A stretch of DNA of 64,000 nt, from positions 25,659 to 89,658 of the IMG/VR virus record IMGVR_UViG_3300031957_002938. The stretch is one strand, 5' to 3'. Position numbers and translations under genes: made by a program. The notes beneath the pieces are model-generated. The model saw only the letters and a program-made list of their open reading frames with translations, was not told the origin of the DNA and did not search any database. Positions 63,801 to 64,000 of the stretch are shown here, piece by piece (within the stretch, counting starts at the first letter, position 1; every line of letters begins with the position of its first letter). Origin of the DNA: a virus.

Positions 63801-64000
63801 CATAAGAACTGGAAGCTCAAACGGGAAACTCTCATTCGGAACTAATAGTGGAGCAGGTATTGCGGAGTCAAATATTTCTGAAAGAATGGTCATTGACCAT
63901 AACGGCAACGTTGGTATAGGAACAACGAGTCCAATTGCTAAATTTGAAGTAACTGATGGTAGTTCTTCTATAACCTTGCAAGAATATTCAAGCGGCGCAG
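54814..64000 (+). CDS. Second giant VGIGT-repeat fibre, 5' part (at least 3062 aa; open at right edge)
   Basis: The frame opens at the ATG at 54814 (MPTVTGDNFYIDKHNLQFRT) and stays open for 9187 bases to the edge. About 25 copies of N-V-G-I-G-T-x-x-P-x-x-x-L-x-V are present, with a second module (LGGTGRIQGIDTVSSGTDA, YVDNAISSGVGSYLPL) repeated four times between 57900 and 59850. Sequence style and DNA similarity show common ancestry with the fibre at 43042. It starts three bases after the spike stop, without a clear ribosome binding site. The C-terminus is outside the window; an S74-type chaperone there would be usual. Confidence 0.88.
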   Translation, partial: MPTVTGDNFYIDKHNLQFRTGVESLASIEYSKLSESISINTAGTGAINIGDAGGDIFIGDGLNQTDIVFEQNGAIRGLSNKTLSLGQPDSFVQVNAQDFIVSGDAQFSGQLTVDGNPVMTGANPFDEDTLQTVTDRGATTTNSIGIGTNSPRGKLDIVGNTDNDTDFLTIQDDDPSAGSHRPSIRFRSDSAQIGQIVSLNNGMRFSVGTTEDSLLEIKSGGNVGIGTTSPSNKLTVTTSTTSDGVFIETSQPVTYAKLFNSNSESFPVGNLNLSYGSNSTAVIVALSNRMTLKGGYTTGGQISFLSASSEIMRMTSTGLGIGTTSPTVALDVVGRLNVSGITNINGTYLNIGGGYGSTGSSLDSSGNIQANGYLHVDGNVGIGTTSPTSPLTIKSNSVSSNDSALTIQGNSNTNAIVKIAEKATDGARFHMYDGGVEKIAFYTDGTANHISAGNVGIGTNSPTAQLQSVAPDGNKSSLRLGRSDTSIFWDFNHAGGDLRIWNSAASGSDILLGVDAGGTAKNNKLGIGTASPTAKLHVQGTSFFFDQAIFDDKVGIGTASPSKKLEVNSGSGNTDGIRITGSGANTSLIINNTGSNGVAWDITSTGGGHGYGDGALHFGVAFGLPKMKITSTGNVGIGTTDPATILDIDDGTLSDIRIRGNATTDVRFAGIAFYNTAGSDTVAAVNVDRDGANDAGALTFDTQPAGGGNTERLRISSTGAIKFNNYGAGTFTGTVTQKLGVDSSGNVIEMPIGAGPVDGSGTANYLARWIDSDTLGIGAAYDNGTNVGIGTNSPSAKLDIGSVFTFNTSTDLLTITNNQNTGGINLSGGNSRIYFGGYRAIEGDQSGGTLYIGEGYGTISLMDDVSINGQLTLNGYVQAGNVKFERGGINNSTYTMLCTVAGDRLASIVNMTITGTSNAVVLSSSFEINVNHYQDIHVRSLSGDYTEATIRITSNNNEDYSIELKHNGSTTTNVEVCVFPQAGETITPTTTDPNYTGTEYVHLATEGIRFGGTDGATESSNLVVDGKVGIGTTNPSDNLTVEGGGITLGGTGRIQGIDTVSSGTDATSKTYVDNAISSGVGSYLPLAGGTLTGNLTIGSDTNGKDFLVYGNATGEKLSWDASESKLQINHDTDDFGVGIFTVSSASMTQPQLKVGRDQNQYWGVYTNDRDAHLVHRQDETSGNMSTRFDQWDSNTSDNNGFWAWRVGNGTGASMQTAMTLTQAGNLTLEGGGITLGGTGRIQGIDTVSSGTDATSKTYVDNAISSGVGSYLPLAGGTVTGTLNVSGSSSVLLRVRGGARIALENASQTDSFYLSNTGGNGASILDLGGALTLAEGGEATFAGNIIAGGAVYPATNAAASLGLSNKQWAGLDLSSSSAITWGNGDAEIIEGETNNYSLTFKTYDGSANSAALRLDGDNTATFAGAVTIANLSVSQTAPTTQLLFDNNNIDDGGGYNIDFKSSSNDTANRFMARIQALRGSGAISSLGFFTETGSALTRALLLDSSQNATFAGDVIVSGGGITLGGTGRIQGVDTVTDGTDATSKTYVDNAITSGVGSYLPLTGGTLTGALTISTSADAMINLDQTGSDTGWSYINFKTLGTRNYYVGQDSSKNFNIYNDNIDVVALSVSYASNVTTIGGDLTVAGGDITLSGTGRIQGIDTVTNSTDAANKAYVDAQVGSADTLQEVTDNGATTTNNISIGTTNTFTAGGTAKLSVSGLISWGASSSDLSYFRRLSAGNFQWQTYNGGNSGNIHLQPYGGSVGIGTTSPSGLLQVGEYTVASQGNQGTYGNLSSFANSDTDNIFLGLKNGSYPNRGFAFRTVAVGVNCDFTIYEHGQGSAEVFRITAGGNVGIGTDDPSAELEIASSAATIRLTDSDLTNTFSEIEKGGDYLYFYSRANSSNGGFLFAGDNGTTETEFMRIATDGDVGIGSNTPSAKLDVAGGIKLLDNNYLTWNSSNTRIVGNSSYLQFQVAASDKVRITSAGNVGIGTNSPNVRLELRREDSGDLFELNRPASGVSALYGGVSSNDPYLYSNNGIFSLGVNNPNGGLGGEVAYITMRNGSTRYTTFEAGNVGIGTNSPAYKLDVAGGQARIGSSSETTTSLYLTATNTAGSPAIAVRTIMQGYEGRGMGTFYTDTTYAGEEWFCGMNYSGGFNRWSVGYDESGGQAEYLANAKFTVFHNGYVGVGTHNPSSLLHIADSGSDVKFTLDRTDARTYSIYTNSTSDLKIKDEDAGADRITIKSDGNVGIGTNSPSHKLEIGLTSSVALANQPAEPLHVSNNGQSVDGRVFISVKHDIINTASAPGAGLKMTAGAVTSGTASYFDSLIYLESAGPGSDTIHSAPKAIKFYVDNHATNAGSGTNYSDLGDLALTISEDALVGIGTSPNRNLSIVGQIGIDNSTSPTGGMLIAPDGNSNKIYSRTSNSSGSPHPLDFLIGSDLAMTIDADSHVLINGANDNSNRADFAVGVGGSPRVSWHGNQVQIGGTDMNYNGNITHDGTFRMTSWSSSINFMCNSSNGGSTRDISFTPFNGAAPVTSVTMKGAGQVGIGTNTPSDGDLSVNTPILHVRGPDTASAYNLVARFQGGNDNNNTGAAILINHSNDRGLLINAGRADSDREVAYFNLVSSGAVVTNVLTLRKVGSYHNAGIGVEDPDAKLEIKGSSTGGSAYSLRVRNSNDNELLTVRDDGVSYFNGGDVGIGTTGPQTELHVNGSIGAYTSDYATGSTGSRLLMKTSASTGNTYSFIQAQDVGGTSNNVLALQPYGDNVGIGTTAPDFKLDVAGDIGMDGKLYHNGDHNTYIGFESDNIKLRTGGTDAITINSSQNVGIGTTSPDSRLEVQTSVGSPMLHLRPNAASTALNPVILYRNQLNGSANYMLCEGTSTYFGTYNGGAPTDKSEMIRILPSSSDSPSLRIGDAGSTAANLQVGGNIKLLNNGTSYINGGDVGIGTTSPDTILEIYETDTSTSATSGLKITNNSSTTNTIAGILFQNYDNHGAWIRSIRTGSSNGKLSFGTNSGAGIAESNISERMVIDHNGNVGIGTTSPIAKFEVTDGSSSITLQEYSSGA

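Noticed and set aside
1-64000. CRISPR array, integrase, attachment site or insertion sequence
   Set aside because: No regularly spaced direct repeats with unique spacers, no recombinase or transposase motifs and no duplicated tRNA end were seen.

Overview
The window is a contiguous piece of a tailed double-stranded DNA phage genome. It carries a head and packaging module (terminase, portal, protease-scaffold, capsid), a lambda-like tail-tip set (gpL, gpK, gpI and gpJ relatives), a holin/endolysin/spanin lysis set, a tRNA, and dozens of tightly packed small genes. I see no integrase, excisionase or host gene, so nothing here argues for a temperate phage. The host looks Gram-negative: there is a lipoprotein inside a spanin-like overlapping pair and a secreted protein with outer-membrane beta-barrel features. 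The host uses sigma-70-type promoters (TTGACA/TATACT), which argues against Bacteroidetes. The style of the fibres and small genes recalls aquatic or marine phages, but host identity cannot be fixed from this sequence.

Layout. (1) 1-11679, leftward: zinc ribbon protein, sigma-like factor, HTH-repeat protein, ERCC4-type nuclease, large terminase, portal, charged core protein, protease-scaffold, decoration-like protein and major capsid protein (running off the left edge), plus PhoH and a probable tail tube protein. (2) 11947-18686, rightward: about 18 small early genes, nearly all with their own promoter, interspersed with strong terminators, five double-hairpin repeats and one candidate structured RNA. 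(3) 18867-27699, leftward: SprT-like protein, tRNA, RuvB-like ATPase, a second HExxH protein, DNA-repair-like protein, glycosyltransferase, DUF1599, endonuclease VII, MazG and membrane proteins; one isolated rightward gene lies at 22822. (4) 27777-35211, mainly leftward: nucleases, pyrophosphatase, a heptad-repeat protein, holin, endolysin, spanins and the beta-barrel protein. (5) 35253-64000, rightward: tail tip genes and three very large fibre or spike genes, the last open at the right edge.

Regulation is the most striking aspect. In the early block the -10 hexamer is almost always followed by exactly 6 bases and then ATG, so transcription should begin on the A of the start codon and the mRNAs should be leaderless. 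A second group of genes, mostly structural and lysis genes, has instead GTGTAA plus an A/T-rich stretch 8-14 bases before the start codon, with no -35 element. This is a candidate late promoter for the sigma-like factor encoded at 8787-9473. One operon has the T4-late-like octamer TATAAATA 6 bases before its ATG. Shine-Dalgarno sites are rare throughout.

All functional names come from motifs read by eye and from memory of protein families; no database search was possible.
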